Source: Nepenthes gracilis
Lineage: Eukaryota; Streptophyta; Magnoliopsida; Caryophyllales; Nepenthaceae
Assembly: GCA_033239525.1 (NCBI GenBank)
Contig: BSYO01000026.1
Location: 9,410,371 to 9,474,370, forward strand
Direction of reading: 5' to 3'
DNA: 64,000 bases
Numbering within the stretch: the stretch's first letter is position 1; each line of letters starts with the position of its first letter. Positions 12,506-26,300 of the stretch are shown piece after piece. The position numbers and the translations under genes were made by a program. Under the pieces are notes generated by a model, which saw nothing but the letters and a program-made list of their open reading frames with translations, had not been told where the DNA came from and did not search any database.

Positions 12506-13144
12506 AGCTAATGTGTAACGAAAGGTTCGACTTTGTTCTGTTGTGCCGGATTGTGTGTATCTGAAATTCCCAACAAAATCAAGTTAGCCAAGTGCCCAGG
12601 CCAAGTGTGACCTAGGTCAACCAAACTCCATGCCATTTTCCAAACTAGGGTCAGCCAAGTACCAGGCAAGTGTCCATGCACGCACTCCAACACCGGTGGG
12701 CCTTACTGCTACCAAAGTTGAGGGCATCGTATTCCATCTTGTCAGCTGCCTTCGCTAGTACAAGGATAATTGCCAATAGGAATCCCATTGGGTTGTGTGG
12801 CTGCACCGGCCCCTTGGTCAAGTCTCTCTGCTGATGAAGCTATGCCTAGAGCCCTGGTGGTCCATACCCATGTTAGCAACTAGCCACTTGTAGCTCCTGT
12901 GTCAAGAAGGCACCAATGAATAAGTCGTCAACACAGTGCTTGTGTCCTCAACAGCATTGGTGTCTTGCTCCTGTGCGAAGGGCCAGCTCCCCAGCCTTGG
13001 CAGATCACACTAGCTACCCCCCACGAAGGCCGGTTGCACCTAGGGACTAGGCTTAGCATCCTGTGTTGACCACTTGAGCCTATCCAACACCAATGCTAGT
13101 GGGTCCCTTTTCCAATCACCCCATAGACGTCATGCCAAAAAGGT
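12506..13144. other. Unassigned GC-richer repeat-like DNA, left of solo LTR
   Basis: No frame here shows a recognisable domain. The stretch is clearly richer in G+C than the AT-rich DNA further right and is continuous with 15136-16860 once the LTR at 13145-15135 is removed. It is probably part of an older element that I cannot name. Confidence 0.35.
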
Positions 13145-15135
13145 TGTTACGTCCCAAATTTTAATCCCGTCATTAACAATTAATAATAATATTAATAATT
13201 ATCTAATTAGTCATCTATCTAATTTTCGTTATAAATTTCACATCGATATTTCAACTGACACAAATAAAATAATATAAACAATACTGTTAGATAACCAACA
13301 TCCCAAAACTACAAACCGTAATCCACTTAACTATATCCACATAATACTAAAAACATCAAAATTCATCCCAAAAATTTTACAAACCAATATCCAACAATAT
13401 AAACATTAAACTATTGTCCAAAAATCAAATACAACATTAAATATTTCATGATTTGAATTCTAGTTCTCTCATACAGTTCATCCTTCAATCCAGATTGTCC
13501 TACAAGTATTCAAACCTTTCATTTGAAGGGTTAGTAAAATAAAAGTAAGAAGTAAATTAAAAGCTCAATAAGGCATACAATTTATAATTAAACATACATA
13601 ATTTGCATTAAAACATATCGAAAGGAATAATAGAACCTGATAAGACAACATGGATTTCAATAATACTTATGCAAGGTTTTTAAAGTTTATCTTTTCAATA
13701 CTTAGCCAAATGCTATATAAATTCATACTTTAATATAAATTTTCTTAGGAACTAAGGGCCAATAGGGCCTCAGGGACTAAAGGAGTGGATAATCAAAACT
13801 TAAATTATATTTATTTTCATATAATTAAAGGCCGTACGCTACTATTGAAGACCCATAGGTTGGCTATTATATATATAACCTTGTACATGTGCCCAAACGC
13901 ATCTTTAACCATTGAATAGATTCAAACCTCAATTTATCACTATAAATACTGAGGTATGTCATAATATACTATCCACTGAAATATAATTATGATCTAATAC
14001 ATATTCTTATGAAAATAATACATATTTCTTCATAATTCATAGTTTTCTCATTCTAGAAAACTTGCTCATAATTCGTAACTTAATTGTAGAATTTTCTTTT
14101 TAAATTCTGTATATCCTTAGCATGTAAACTTACACTTTCTATAAAAATTTAGCTATGACGAATTTAAAATATTGAATGTTAAACTAGCATGGTAGTATAG
14201 CAAAATTTAGCAAAAATACAGAGAAATAATCAACTTAGAAATGCCTTAGCAAAATTAATTCAAATAACATACAAGTAGGGTCAAATTTACTAAAATTTTA
14301 AACATGCAAGCATATATTTAAAGTCTAGAATATATTATAACAAGATATACAAAATTCATCACATATAAAGTCATTAAGTCATGAATTTAACACATGCATG
14401 CAAAGCAATTTTAGAAATTAGCTAAGTAATACTATTTACATAAGTTTAGACATAATTTCATACATTTTTGTAAAAAAGGAAGAGAATTTCATATGCATCT
14501 AAATATAAATATCATAATTTTAAAATTATATTATACATAAGTATTTGAAATAAAAAATATTCAAAGAATTAGAGAAAGAATAGCAATAAGTGAAAAAGAC
14601 TTGGAATGACTTACTTTGACTCCAAATTACTAAAATTCTAGCTTTAGTTTATTTGATTTGAGCTTTTTTGGCTTCCTCTTCCGCATCTCTTTTTTCCTTG
14701 TCTCTTCTCTCTCACAAATTATACCAAAAAATGATTGCAAATTAGCCGAATGCTTTATTTATACTGAAGTGGAGCTTGAGTGAATATTGGACACATGTCA
14801 AGCATTAGCTAAATAATGCAGCATATGAGCGCCGCCTCGAGCACACCTTGAAAGCTGGTATTTTGCCTCAGTGTGTTTGAGCATCCCTCGATCGTACATC
14901 AAGTGTGAGCATTCTGCCAACTTGCGCTGAGACACCGATCGGATGTTCCTCAAGCATGATCATTCTACCTTCTCACTCATGGGCGCGCTTTACATGCTGA
15001 TCAGGCATCCTTTAAGTTGATGTAACCCGGTTCAAATTTGATTTTTAACCTAATTTTTTTATCTTTTAATATTAATTTTAATTATATTAATTTAATTAAT
15101 TAGAATTATAATAAAATTAAAACTCAAGTCTTGCA
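13145..15135 (-). repeat. Solo LTR with 5-bp target duplication
   Basis: On the minus strand the repeat starts TGCAAGACTTGAGTT at 15135 and ends GGGACGTAACA at 13145, 1991 bp. The flanking five bases are AAGGT (13140-13144) and AAGGC (15136-15140), a target duplication with one change. No internal element sequence is attached, so this is a solo LTR left by LTR-LTR recombination. The same family occurs on the plus strand at 52651-56958: both share the start, the end ACGTAACA, and long similar stretches between (for example around 14030-14300 and 53500-53830). Confidence 0.75.
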
Positions 15136-16860
15136 AAGGCCTACCCTTGTGGACTATCAGATAGCGCCATCACCACTTAGCCCATTCCAATGCTTGCTGA
15201 CTTTATTGCCATTACAAGATTATCGAAAGGCACATTCCGTGTAGAGTGCCACTTCCTGATTAGCTCTCCGTGTCAAAGGATATTACCACAAGAATTGCGT
15301 TTGCCAAGTGTGTTGCCACCCCTGCAACACACAGACCCCCCAATAACTTCATCGGCGCTTGCACACAGTATCGCTACCACCAGTGTCCAGACTTGATGCA
15401 CCATCACCTTAGTCAATTGCCGACCACGCTCATAACCGGGTTCACACCAGTCATGCCATGCTTGGTTTGTCGCTTGTGTTGGTGCTAGCAGGTGCCTTGT
15501 TGGGTGACATTGCCTGCCACCATACTCAAGCTCACAGATAGTAGCCCTAGCATCCATACTAGTGTGCAAGCTTAGTATAATTCCAAGCATGTGTCCTAGC
15601 CCAAGTTCTACTACCATCCATAACTGAACCCAGGTTTGTTGTCATCTACACCTAGTTCTACTCCATCCACAATTGCGCCCAATGGCTACTGCTGGCTGCT
15701 CCTATGCTAAGGTTGGCCACCCTCTCTGTATCTGAGCCAAGGTCCACATCGGTCATGCCCAAATGCCATGTCAAGGTGCTCCAGTCGGATCTCAAACAAG
15801 ACCATGCCCCTGGGTTTTGTCAGGGCCTACCTAGCCAAGCACATCCATGGGAAAATGCTACCTTGGGTTGGTTAGGCTAATGGGTTGAAGCCTGAAGCTA
15901 TCGTATCACAAAGAATAAACAATCAAAGAATTAAATATCAAATCCTATCAATGGCAAACACTCCTCATAGCTAAGGAAAATACTTAAAATCGAGGTGTCT
16001 CCAATCAAGACAAGAATGGCAATAAGATCACCCAAGGAGCACCACAAGTCCAAATCGGGTAAGAGATAAGACTATAAAAATAGGTCATGGTTGACCCTAA
16101 ATCAGGTGATTAACAGCTAAATCGGCCATGGAAGTCATATTCTAATGTGAGAAATGCACACCAGCCACTATTAGACTGTCCAATCTTTGAACCAAGGTTC
16201 GGATAAGCTTATCAAGATTCACATAGACATGATAGAATTACTAACCAATCCATGGGACTACAACTCCATAGCAACTGCAAGTTCCCAAAAATACACAAAG
16301 CCATCGAAACCTCAAGGGAAAATAGGTAGCACATTGAAGGCTATAGTGCCTACAAAAGGCCAAGCACTTTTGACCAAAATGCACTAGACAAAATTACCCC
16401 TAAAAATAGGATATGACAGTTAGATAACTTTACTAGAGGTTTAAATGAGTTTTAAAAATCCACGCTTGAGATGCATGAACTCAGAACTTTCTTCGATGTG
16501 AACAAAGATTTGAATCACTTATTGCGGGACATAAGAATTGACAACAACTGACCTCCGTAAATATGAAAACTATTCTTAAGTTGAAGCTTGGAAAAGCCTA
16601 CAAAAGCTTGCACAATTGTACAAGGATCATGACATAATTCATAAAGTTATTGTCAAAAAGCTGTCAAGAGTCCCACAAGAGACCATAGTGTCTCATATGG
16701 GTGCCAAGCCTTATTCTACATGTATCGTTCGATGACAAGATGATTTGATAATAATAAAATTACTTATCATCCCAGGTATAAGCTATGGTTTCACGACCTC
16801 AAGAGCCAGATGCTAGGGAGCTAGATGTGAGCTAACCTAGGAAGGTAGATATGAAAGAAT
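15136..16860. other. Unassigned repeat-like DNA, right of solo LTR
   Basis: This continues the GC-richer segment broken by the solo LTR. Short open frames exist on both strands (for example 15273-15617 minus, 114 codons) but none has a domain I recognise and they overlap one another. I see no RNA gene or terminal inverted repeat. Confidence 0.3.
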
Positions 16861-17400
16861 TGTAATGTGTAAGTTTTAAAATTATAAATTTGATTATAAT
16901 TAATTAAGTTAAAAAGAGAAAATTTTGATGACAAATGAAAAGAGTGGGTCAAAGTCAACTTTGGATTGAATCAGAGCATGTTAAATAATGCTTAATTAGC
17001 ATCTGATGTGCGTACCTGCATGTTCTTGGCAAAGAGGTCGTACTTGAAGAATACCTGACCAGAGATTAATTACACTTTTAATAGATTGTCAGTGACTGAT
17101 ATGGACCTGAGGGATGCTCATATGTACTTTCGACAGATTGTCAGTACCTGACATGTACCTAAAGTGGCACTCATGCACCACAGTGTTTTACTATAGCGCA
17201 TAATGTGTGCCTAATAGGCGCATGTACACCAAAATTTTATAAAAAGTTACATCTAATTGATTTTCAATCATTTCTATCAGATTTTAATTACTACTCATTC
17301 TAATTATGGTCATCTCTTTAAAAAAACATTCTAATAATATATGAATTTTTTTTAGATTGAATAGGTTACCAGTTTAGAACAGGCCATTCAAATATATATA
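16861..17400 (+). repeat. Possible truncated LTR start
   Basis: Begins TGTAATGTGTAAG and continues with AT-rich DNA that resembles the first 150 bp of the LTR at 52651. It carries two similar AGATTGTCAGT segments (about 17083 and 17134). The right end is lost in AT-rich DNA, so this is a tentative LTR fragment. Confidence 0.3.
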
Positions 17401-19999
17401 TATATATTTATATATAAAAGATTATAAGTTCTAAGAATATATAATACTTGAAAAGGCATATAAAAATATAAGAAATAATAATTATTTATAACTTAAAGTA
17501 AAGTAATATTTTTAAGTAGTGTATGGTCAAAAATTTTTCAATACAATCAATGGCTAAATTAGGAAGGACTGACGAAATATAGAGTTCAGTCGAAGAGTAA
17601 TTTTCTCATGGTAAAAGATTACAGGTTCAAACGGTACATGTAGAAGTATTTATAGCCTATATATATAAAAATATCTCAATAAACTGTTAAATGTAATATT
17701 ATTCATCTTTTTTTTATAACTTAGATAAGAATTAGTTTCTAAACTAATTCACATAAAATATAATATTTTTTTACTTGTGATAATTTACCTTATATTTATG
17801 TTATAACACATTAAATTTTTATAATTAAAAATCACATAAATAATTATTAGTTTTAAAATTTTTTAGTACACACACATTACTTCTATAATTTTTTTAAATA
17901 ATTAATGCTATTAAATGATTTTAAAATATTTAATAATATTTTTTATTATTTTTAATAATATTTTAAATTATAATTATGCTATTTATTTAAATCATAATTT
18001 TTTTTTAATTTGAAATGATAAATCATTTCATATAAAATATGCATACCACATTATTGACATTTGTGTTAAGAATTCTCTATAGTTTATTTTTTCTTATGCG
18101 GAGAAAAAAAATATTATTATTTTATTTATTAAAATATTTTTTTCATGAGTAACAATTGAATGCGATGTGCAAACAAGACAAGTTGAGTTACAATAAGATA
18201 AAATCAACTGTCTAATAAGATAAAACTCTTTTTATCAAATGTTGGAAGCTGTGTATCTTTTTTTGTTTTGTTTTAACCATCTTTCAAAATAAAAATATTT
18301 CAATAGTTAAATCGATTATATATATTGATTGAAAAATGATTGAAACAATTAAATATTTTTTAAAATATTTTATTTTACTATTAACAAACTTACAAGTGTT
18401 CATTACACCATCTAAAATATCTTGTTTGGCCAATTATTGGTATTTACTATCATCATTGTATTTTTTGAGACAATTATAATTTTTGCTAAATAATGTCAAC
18501 GATCGAGATAAATATATTATATAAAATTCAAATAAATAATTTTAAGCAAGTATTAAAATTAATAAAAATAGTATGTTCATTGATATTATTTTAACTACAT
18601 CTTTCAGGAAAATTTTTTAAAATGATGGAGAAATTATTCAATGTTAGCTTACCTCACCACAATTATCAACTGTCATGTAAATTTATGTAGGGTGTACAGA
18701 TATATTCAAGATTTCTATAACAATATGGGATAACCGACAATACAAAATAAGTGCATATTCGTGTCTATCATAACTTATATATAATATATAACTTGTATAC
18801 CCCAAAATCAACACTAGAACTATCTACTCTAATAGCAGAAGTAAATAGTAGTATAGGTGGCCAACAAGTATCATATTATCAGATTCAATTTTCAGTATCA
18901 GGGATTGAATATTTGACCAAAAAAAAGTATGATAACATCAAAAATCGTAAAAATGTATATTCTTTTAAAAAATTGGTTGGACAAAAAATTAATGTTAAAA
19001 ATCTAATTATTTTTAGTTTTAATGAAGAGGATTCTAAAAGTAACGATAACAAAAATGTAAATAAGGTTTAAAATAGTTGAGTTGTTATTAGATATATATT
19101 TTTTGACTTTTCTAAATTATAATATTAAATATATTCTACAAGATAAATAATATATAATATGTTTTAATAATTTTTTATGTGATTTTATTTTTTTTTAAAT
19201 TTTATATAAAAAATATTTTGTGTTTATATATTTTGCCACTGAGTAAAATATGTATTTATTTTGTTAAAAATATTTTGTATTTCTTAGGAGCATTCACGCC
19301 TGACATGTGCATAATACGCGCATGGATATTTCTTTTGACCAGAATTTCGCCTGCTTATTTTTTTTTTTAATTTAAATCTTAGACTCATTTCACCTGCTTA
19401 TATTGATTGTGCGAAAGCCAATCGGTCTGTTGTTTTCGTAAGGTTCAGGGCTTTTCAATGTGCTCTTTTCTCTTCTCATTTTGTTCTCCTCCTGTGTAGA
19501 TTTTAGGTTAATTGGGCCTAATTTTCTGAATTAGGGTTTGATTGTTCCAGATGAATTGACTACATTTTGGGTTTCTGGAAATGACATTCATCGTGGAGTT
19601 GGACAAATAAATCAGAGATTTTCGAAACTAGATGGACTGATGATTTCGAAAATTGGATCCATTGAATATCAGTAAATTTCAAGAACTTATACCCATATAA
19701 AATATTATGAGAAAAAAATATTTAAAGTGATTTAAATACTAAAAATATAGACTAAATAAGGTATTATAATATAGACATATAAAAATATAAATTGTGGTGA
19801 TAAAGAATAATTGAACATTACTAATACTTTTGAGAGATATCTCACTAATATAGCTAGATACATCAACAATGAAGTATATGTCACACTATGTGAGATGGGC
19901 AAATGCCTTTAAATTGTTTTTCATATAATTTTAGCTACATGACCAAAGTATATTAATACTTTGTCATTATAGTATAAGGCCAAGAAATAATACAAAAAA
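17401..19999. other. AT-rich intergenic DNA, no recognised gene
   Basis: Very AT-rich, with (AT)n near 17393-17420 and long A or T runs. An open frame of 106 codons at 18751-19071 (plus) has no domain I recognise. Around 19480-19560 a CT-rich segment is followed by TTAGGGTTTGATTG, which looks like a plant 5' leader on the plus strand, but no convincing coding exon follows before the MATE gene's 3' end. Confidence 0.4.
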
Positions 20000-20285
20000 A
20001 ACTATATACTGTTACAATCTCTATACTGATCCATGTAAACATACAGCACATAAAGTCTCAGATGGAGGGAAAAGGCCAACTTCATTTGCCATAGAAATAA
20101 GAGCACAGATGGAAGAATTGATCATTTATTGTCTTGGTCTCATTCTAGGAATCAAAGAATGAAGGCAAACTTAAGTTTCTGAATATGCCTATTCTATCTA
20201 CTTGGTAACCACAGCATGCATCTCAAAAATTTCAATTTGAAATTTCAGCCACGGTTTCTGATCAAGCTCCGACCAGATCCTAAAA
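20000..20285 (-). other. Likely 3' untranslated region of the MATE gene
   Basis: This is the DNA directly after the MATE stop codon on the minus strand. An AATAAA signal reads on the minus strand at 20125-20130, about 155 bases after the stop, a plausible polyadenylation signal. The true end of the transcript cannot be seen from sequence. Confidence 0.45.
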
Positions 20286-20387
20286 CTAAGTAGCTTTTAG
20301 CTTGGCCGGTCCATAATGATCCATATCCCTTGGAAAAAGGATGCCGGCCGGGGAAAGGAGGCGCCTTAGAGAAAGAAAGAACCGTGC
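20286..20387 (-). CDS. MATE last coding exon with stop (102 bp)
   Basis: Encodes [20 protein letters not shown], a short polar tail, and a TAG stop at 20286-20288. Acceptor TTTCTCTCAG. The [13 protein letters not shown] start is typical of the clade; the final twenty residues are variable in the family. Confidence 0.9.
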   Translation of the reverse strand, partial: ARFFLSLRRLLSPAGILFPRDMDHYGPAKLKAT

Positions 20388-23300
20388 CTGAGAGAAATCA
20401 GCATGTTTAGAAAATTTAACATGGCGTGTAAATGCTAATGCGAGTCTTCTGTATGAGTGTCAAAAAAACTTTCAAATAATAACCCAAACTTAAATCACTA
20501 AAATCTAGCTGTTCAATTCAGTTTTGGCTGAAATGGTTTATTTTTTGGTTCAATTTTGGATTACTAGTTAGTCCAACAGATCATTATAAATAAATATGTA
20601 TTTATATTTTTTTCTTATTTATTTAATGATATATACATTGTTTAGTTGTTCATTTGTATATTGTGTGGCTATTTGAAAGTAGTGTTTTTATGATATAAGT
20701 GGAGATGTTGGGATCCTGAAAAGCCATTTAACTAACGTAACTAAATCAATTAACCGATCAAATCTGTTTAGTTTCGCTTTAAATCACTGTCAAACCAATT
20801 TGACATGTTCCGATTAGAAAAAATGGGTTCATAGTTAGGTTAATCGAACCATTAACAACCCTAATCTTGTTGGGATGAAAGTTTACCCATTGGAATCCAA
20901 CTAGTGCACACCAGCAGCCTGGCAAACCTAATCCTCTGCTGCTGACAAGCTGTAAAAAACAGAGGAACAAAGAGTAAATTTTGTAAGCCAATTGACAGAG
21001 ACGCTGGAAATATAGATATACTCAGAGTTTCAAGATCCTTTTTCTAATTTTTAATTTTTATAATTCAAGTTGAAGGACAATTTTAAATGCCAAGAGTTTC
21101 ATGAAGATAATGGAGTTTAGCAACAAGACAAGAAGGAATACTCAAGTGGCAGGAAGTTAAGATACCAGCAATAGAAGAGAGCCCAATGCAAAACAACTGC
21201 TCATTGTCAAGCTGATAAATTTAAGATCCCTTCCAGCCTGCACATAAAAAGCCAATCCTCAAGCTATAATTCAAGAGTTTTTACCTTTTTGTGTTTATGG
21301 TGTGATAATTTTTACATTCTAATAGCATAGACCATTGAGTCGATGCCTATCATACCGACCCAAAAAGAATCAATCCCATTGGATTGCCAGAAAACACCTA
21401 TTAAAACTTTTGAAAAAGCCGATAGAAGATTTATCTTCTTTGAGTGTAAGGACCTTTAATGCAATTATACATTTTAGACCTAAAAGTTCGCTCAATAGAG
21501 TTAAAAAACCCCACTTACTGAGAATTTATGGCTTTATTATTATTGTTGCTGTTTGAAGGGGTTGTCATTACGTATGAATAACAGATTTACCAGAAAACAT
21601 AATGAAAAATTTGCATATGATGCGACACCTTACCAGCAATGTCCCCTCACAGCTATGAGTACAAGGAGTCACAGATAATGCTATCAAGAAGGGAATCACA
21701 ACTCTGTGCATCTGCTAGATGGGAGACAGATTCATATGAGAATGACATGTTGACGACTTTTCCATTAGCATTTATAGCTTATTGAAGCAATCATCATCAA
21801 ACACAAATGTATGATAATCATTAGTGTAAAAACTGGACAACGCCAGGACTCAAAAGGGACCTTAGAAAAACCGAAAAAACTGACCTCTCCTATAACAGCA
21901 GGATCGCGCGTGAAGATTTGGGGAAACAACCAAGGAATGCAGGTTCCGACAGTTCCTAAAACCAATCCTAGAAAAGTTCCAATAATCAAGAGAGACTTCA
22001 GCAGTGTCTGAGCCTGTAGATGTCATGAACTTCAGAGTATTAATAACAAAACAATGGAATATTGATAGGCTTACAAACATGTCCTCATTTTATTAGGACA
22101 ACAACAAAATCTTATATTCTTCTATTAGTATAAATATAGTTTTTGTTTATAAAAAAAGAGCGGGTCGATGCACGAAACTCCAGCATTATATGGAATTTGG
22201 GAAAGAATTAAATTATTTTTGGTCTAATATAAAATATCTTACATTACATTATGTAAGAAGTTGTTTCCATTGTTGGGCCCAAACCACTTATTTGAACCGT
22301 GAAGAAATAATCAACGACACACAACAATTGATAATCCCAAATAATGAAAAACAAGTAATTTTATGTGGAAAAACCTCTTTAGAATGAGAGAAAAATCACA
22401 GATGGTACATCTGAAATATGTCCATTATGTAATAAATTCGTTATACAAATTCAAATAAATATAATGATTCAACAACTTATAACAAATAAGCCCAAACAAT
22501 AATAAATACAAGACGAAAGATAATAAATAAGATCAATAAAATATTCTTCTTAACATCAAGAATAGTATACCCAAGGTTAGTAAATAGTGGAATACAACCC
22601 TCCTCTTCTTCCTTTTCTCTCTCTCTATTTGCTTTTTCTCACTGAGTCGGAGATTTAGGTCTCAAAAAATGCATTGTAACCCTAAAAATGCTTCAAATGT
22701 ATTTATCGTTAATGGTACTCGAAAACTCGACGGCGTGCCTCACGTGCGCACCAAAAATCGGCGACGCTCATCGCGTGCACGATCAACCGTAATCCATGCG
22801 GGAACATCCCTTGGGCGCTCCTCCCTTCCAATTTGGAATCGAGATCTTGCGGATTAGGCGCCCGTTGTGCGCCATGTAAGACTATATGTGCGTCCTTGTA
22901 CGAAAGCAACACATCAAATGGGTATGGGACTCACATGGGAGAGATCCATAACCTAACAAACTTTTTCTCACGACCATATGGGGGCAATCATCATCTCGGT
23001 AACATTTCGGCAAGCTTCAAGCTTTCCATTTGTACCACCTTGATTATCATGTCCAATCCATTCTCCTCAATCCTGACCTTGTCAAGCATTAATAACTCCG
23101 AGTCAACAACATTCCGCACCCAATGATATCTCACATTAATGTGCTTCGATCTGGAATGAAATGACGAGTTTCTATAAAGATGAATTACACGTTGATTGTC
23201 ACAAAGTAGCACATATCACTCTTACTTAAAGTTAAGTTCACAGATTAACTTCTTTATCTACAACATCTCCTTACTTGCCTCCGTCACTATAATAAATTCT

Positions 23301-26300
23301 ACTTTAGTGGTCGAGAGAGTAATATGCTTCTGCAACTTAGATTACTAAGAAACAACTCCTCCCACAAACATGACTAGATACCCCGATGTGGATTTCCAAG
23401 AGTCAACATTGCCTACCATGTCTATATCAATATACTTAACAAAAAGTGGTTTGTCGCTGAAAAAGCACGTTTTGTGCTAACGTGTTTCGACCCCGTTAAA
23501 AGTATAGCGGAAGCAGTAGAAATAAACATCTAATACACGTAAAAGATATTTAATGCTAGATGCATATGAGACTAACAATCATTTGTTTCGTAAGCATAAT
23601 ATAAAGTTTTGGTGACGAAATGAAAACTCGATACCCATATTATGAAAAAAACACTCCGTGAAAATGCACTATGAAAATCAACTTACGAGGCCGGATGGTA
23701 ACGACGCGCAAACTCCCGTCATAATCCCCCTACCAATAACTCCCGAAAAGGACACCTTCCGTCTTCACGTCAATCTTCCCTCGAACCACTTGAATTGCCA
23801 ATCACGAGCGAATCTCCTTCTTCTCTCCAACGATGGTAGAAGGCAATGTATCAATGGTTAAAGAAGGTGGGGTGAGAAAACTTGTTTGAACACAAGGAGC
23901 AATCTTGTAGTGTTTGGTTTTCTCGAAATACAATAAACTTGAAGCACAAGAGACCTTTCATCTCAAGTAGGCACGAAAATAAACTCTCCCGAATTCTTAG
24001 GGTTTCAAAACCTAAGTCCAATATTTATATAGGGCGCGAAGACGTTCAAAAATTTTGCCCGTTGCAGGCGCTCGAGTGGGGCTCGATTGACGGCTTACCC
24101 TCTTGGATTTTCGAGTCGAGCGAATAAACCTTCAAAGCACCCGGCGAGCGCAGGGGGCTTGGATAAACTAGAGGGCGGAACGAGACCAGACGGACTTTGC
24201 AACCGAAACCCAAGATAATAATAAAACATAAGATATACCAATAAAAATATCTCCCTCTTTGGCAATTCATCAAAACTCGTAAAATAAATAAATACAAGTG
24301 AATCACGGGTTCAACCGAGATAGAACCCGTGTACATGAAAACCTAACGCCTAGTGATACAAAAAGAGACAAAAAAATGTAAATAGCTATATGGGAGCCTT
24401 GTGATGAAAACTTGCGATGGCCCGGCTGTGAAACTTCAGTTTCCTGGTCAAGCAAGGTTAGTACCAACAACAAAGATGTAGGCAATAATAGATACATCAT
24501 ACAGTACTAAAGTGCAACAGGGAGAGTAGATATCGTGTATAGCAAGTCAACAGATAATATCAATGATAACATCAATAGCAAAGCGCCAGATAATATAGAT
24601 AGCACGTAACACAAGAGAAGTGCCAAAACAAAATACATCAAATCTAACTCCCCCTAACAGAAAGAAGTACATCAAGTCTAACTCCCCCGAACAAAAAGAA
24701 GTACTTCTCGCCCTAACAATAGCAAATCTCCCCCTATAAGCATGCACCAAAAAAAACCGCGATCTCCCCTTTTTTGTCACGAAGAGCCAAAGAGAGGGGA
24801 TCACTCAAATTGCTGGGAGGTGGAGTGCCATAATGTCGCTGCCAGCGTTGAAACGCAGCCTCCTGGGTGTCCAACCGAGCATCCAATCGATCAAAACGAG
24901 CAAGCATGTGGGACTCGAGCTGAGATTGGAATGCAAGAATCCGCTCCTGGGAAGAGAATAGGCGCAACGGCACAATGCGAGACATCGACCCATCGGCCGC
25001 GGGCCGAGGAGGAGGTGGAGTGCCGTCTGAGGTGGATGGTCCAGAGCCGAGTCGGGGAAAGGACGAAGGCCCGGGCCAGAGGGGCCTTGTCCCAGGAGGA
25101 GGTGGCACGTCGGAGAGGCTCATCGAGCGGCTCACGGGGGTCGCAGCAAGCGGCGTGCGTGGGACCAACTCGGAGCGAAGGTGGTGGAGGTGATGGGTCG
25201 GCCAGTGGGAGGCGAGGATAGTTAGCGAAGGGTGGCCAAGCCCGGCCAAGCGATTCTTTGAATAAGGCACCGAAAGGTAGGTTGGCCTCTTTCGTGGGAG
25301 AAGTTGGCAACAATGTGAGTGATAAAATGAGATGGTAAATCAATGGGTGACCACTCGGCGGAGTATACAAAAATAAGGCCTTCTCCTCGGAAAGGGACGA
25401 GAAGTGGAAAACGGAAAACAGGTTCGTGAGCATGATCGGCTCACGACCGGGCGCCAAGAGGAGAGGCACGAGTGCCACTTTGCCATTCCACTCCCGGAGG
25501 GGCAAAGAAAAAATGGCAATCTCATTAAAACTAGGTGGTGTGTGCGCCGAAGAGTAAGGGTAAGGTGGGTTGACCACCCAAGAGATACCAATAACACGTG
25601 CGAGAATATCGGCGATGTAATGTGAAGACGTGCCCCTCATTGCGAAGGTGGAGAATGAAAGAGGAGAAATCACATGAATATTGAGTAAAACTCTGAATAA
25701 GAATGAGCGACGATCAACCAAACTGTGAGGATCGGCGCCAAATCCTTTAATGAAGAGAGAGAGATGGAAGGGTCAATCCAAAACAAACTTCCGTTCGAGG
25801 GAGAGTTGACGATTATGTGGGTTTGAAACAGTCTCGGCCAACATAAAGCGTCGGGAGGCGGAGAGCCCGCTCGGTCGAGTCGTTTGCCACTCGACTTACG
25901 TGACGAGACTTTCTTGGTGACATCTTCTAAAAATGAGATTGTTGAATATATATATATATATATATATTTATTTATTTATTTATGTAATTTCGAATTATTG
26001 GTGAGGAAAGGTCAAGGTCACGTGGTCGACGCCGTGAAATGAGCATCGTGCATGTCGTCTTACTAAAGACACGCAAAATCCACGGGAACGCACGCCGAGA
26101 GGCCACCGAGCACCACCTCCGGCACCCACGTCACCGGGCCGATTTGGACATCACCCACACGGCGGTGCCGGCCGGCGGTGTGGGAGAAATTATCGGAACC
26201 GCCATGAATCGGTGTCGAGAACTCACGGATCCACGGACTACGCTCAAAATCCACGCAAAAATCGGTGGATTTGAAGGAATGAGGAGAGCGATGTGTGACC

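Noticed and set aside
13145..15135. AT-rich segment considered as original intergenic DNA
   Set aside because: Shared ends and content with 52651-56958 plus matching 5-bp flanks identify it as a solo LTR.
18751..19071. 106-codon frame rich in Lys, Asn and Ser, considered as a cystatin-like or small host gene
   Set aside because: AT-rich DNA, no confident domain, no supporting upstream or downstream exons; left as unassigned.
20286..22013. MATE 3' exon cluster considered as a retrotransposon-carried gene fragment
   Set aside because: All upstream exons are present in order, orientation and phase up to 62834, so it is the native gene.
24742..25221. 159-codon plus-strand frame rich in Gly, Arg and Glu
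   Set aside because: It is the opposite strand of the GC-rich captured ORF of the nested element, whose minus-strand motifs are more convincing.
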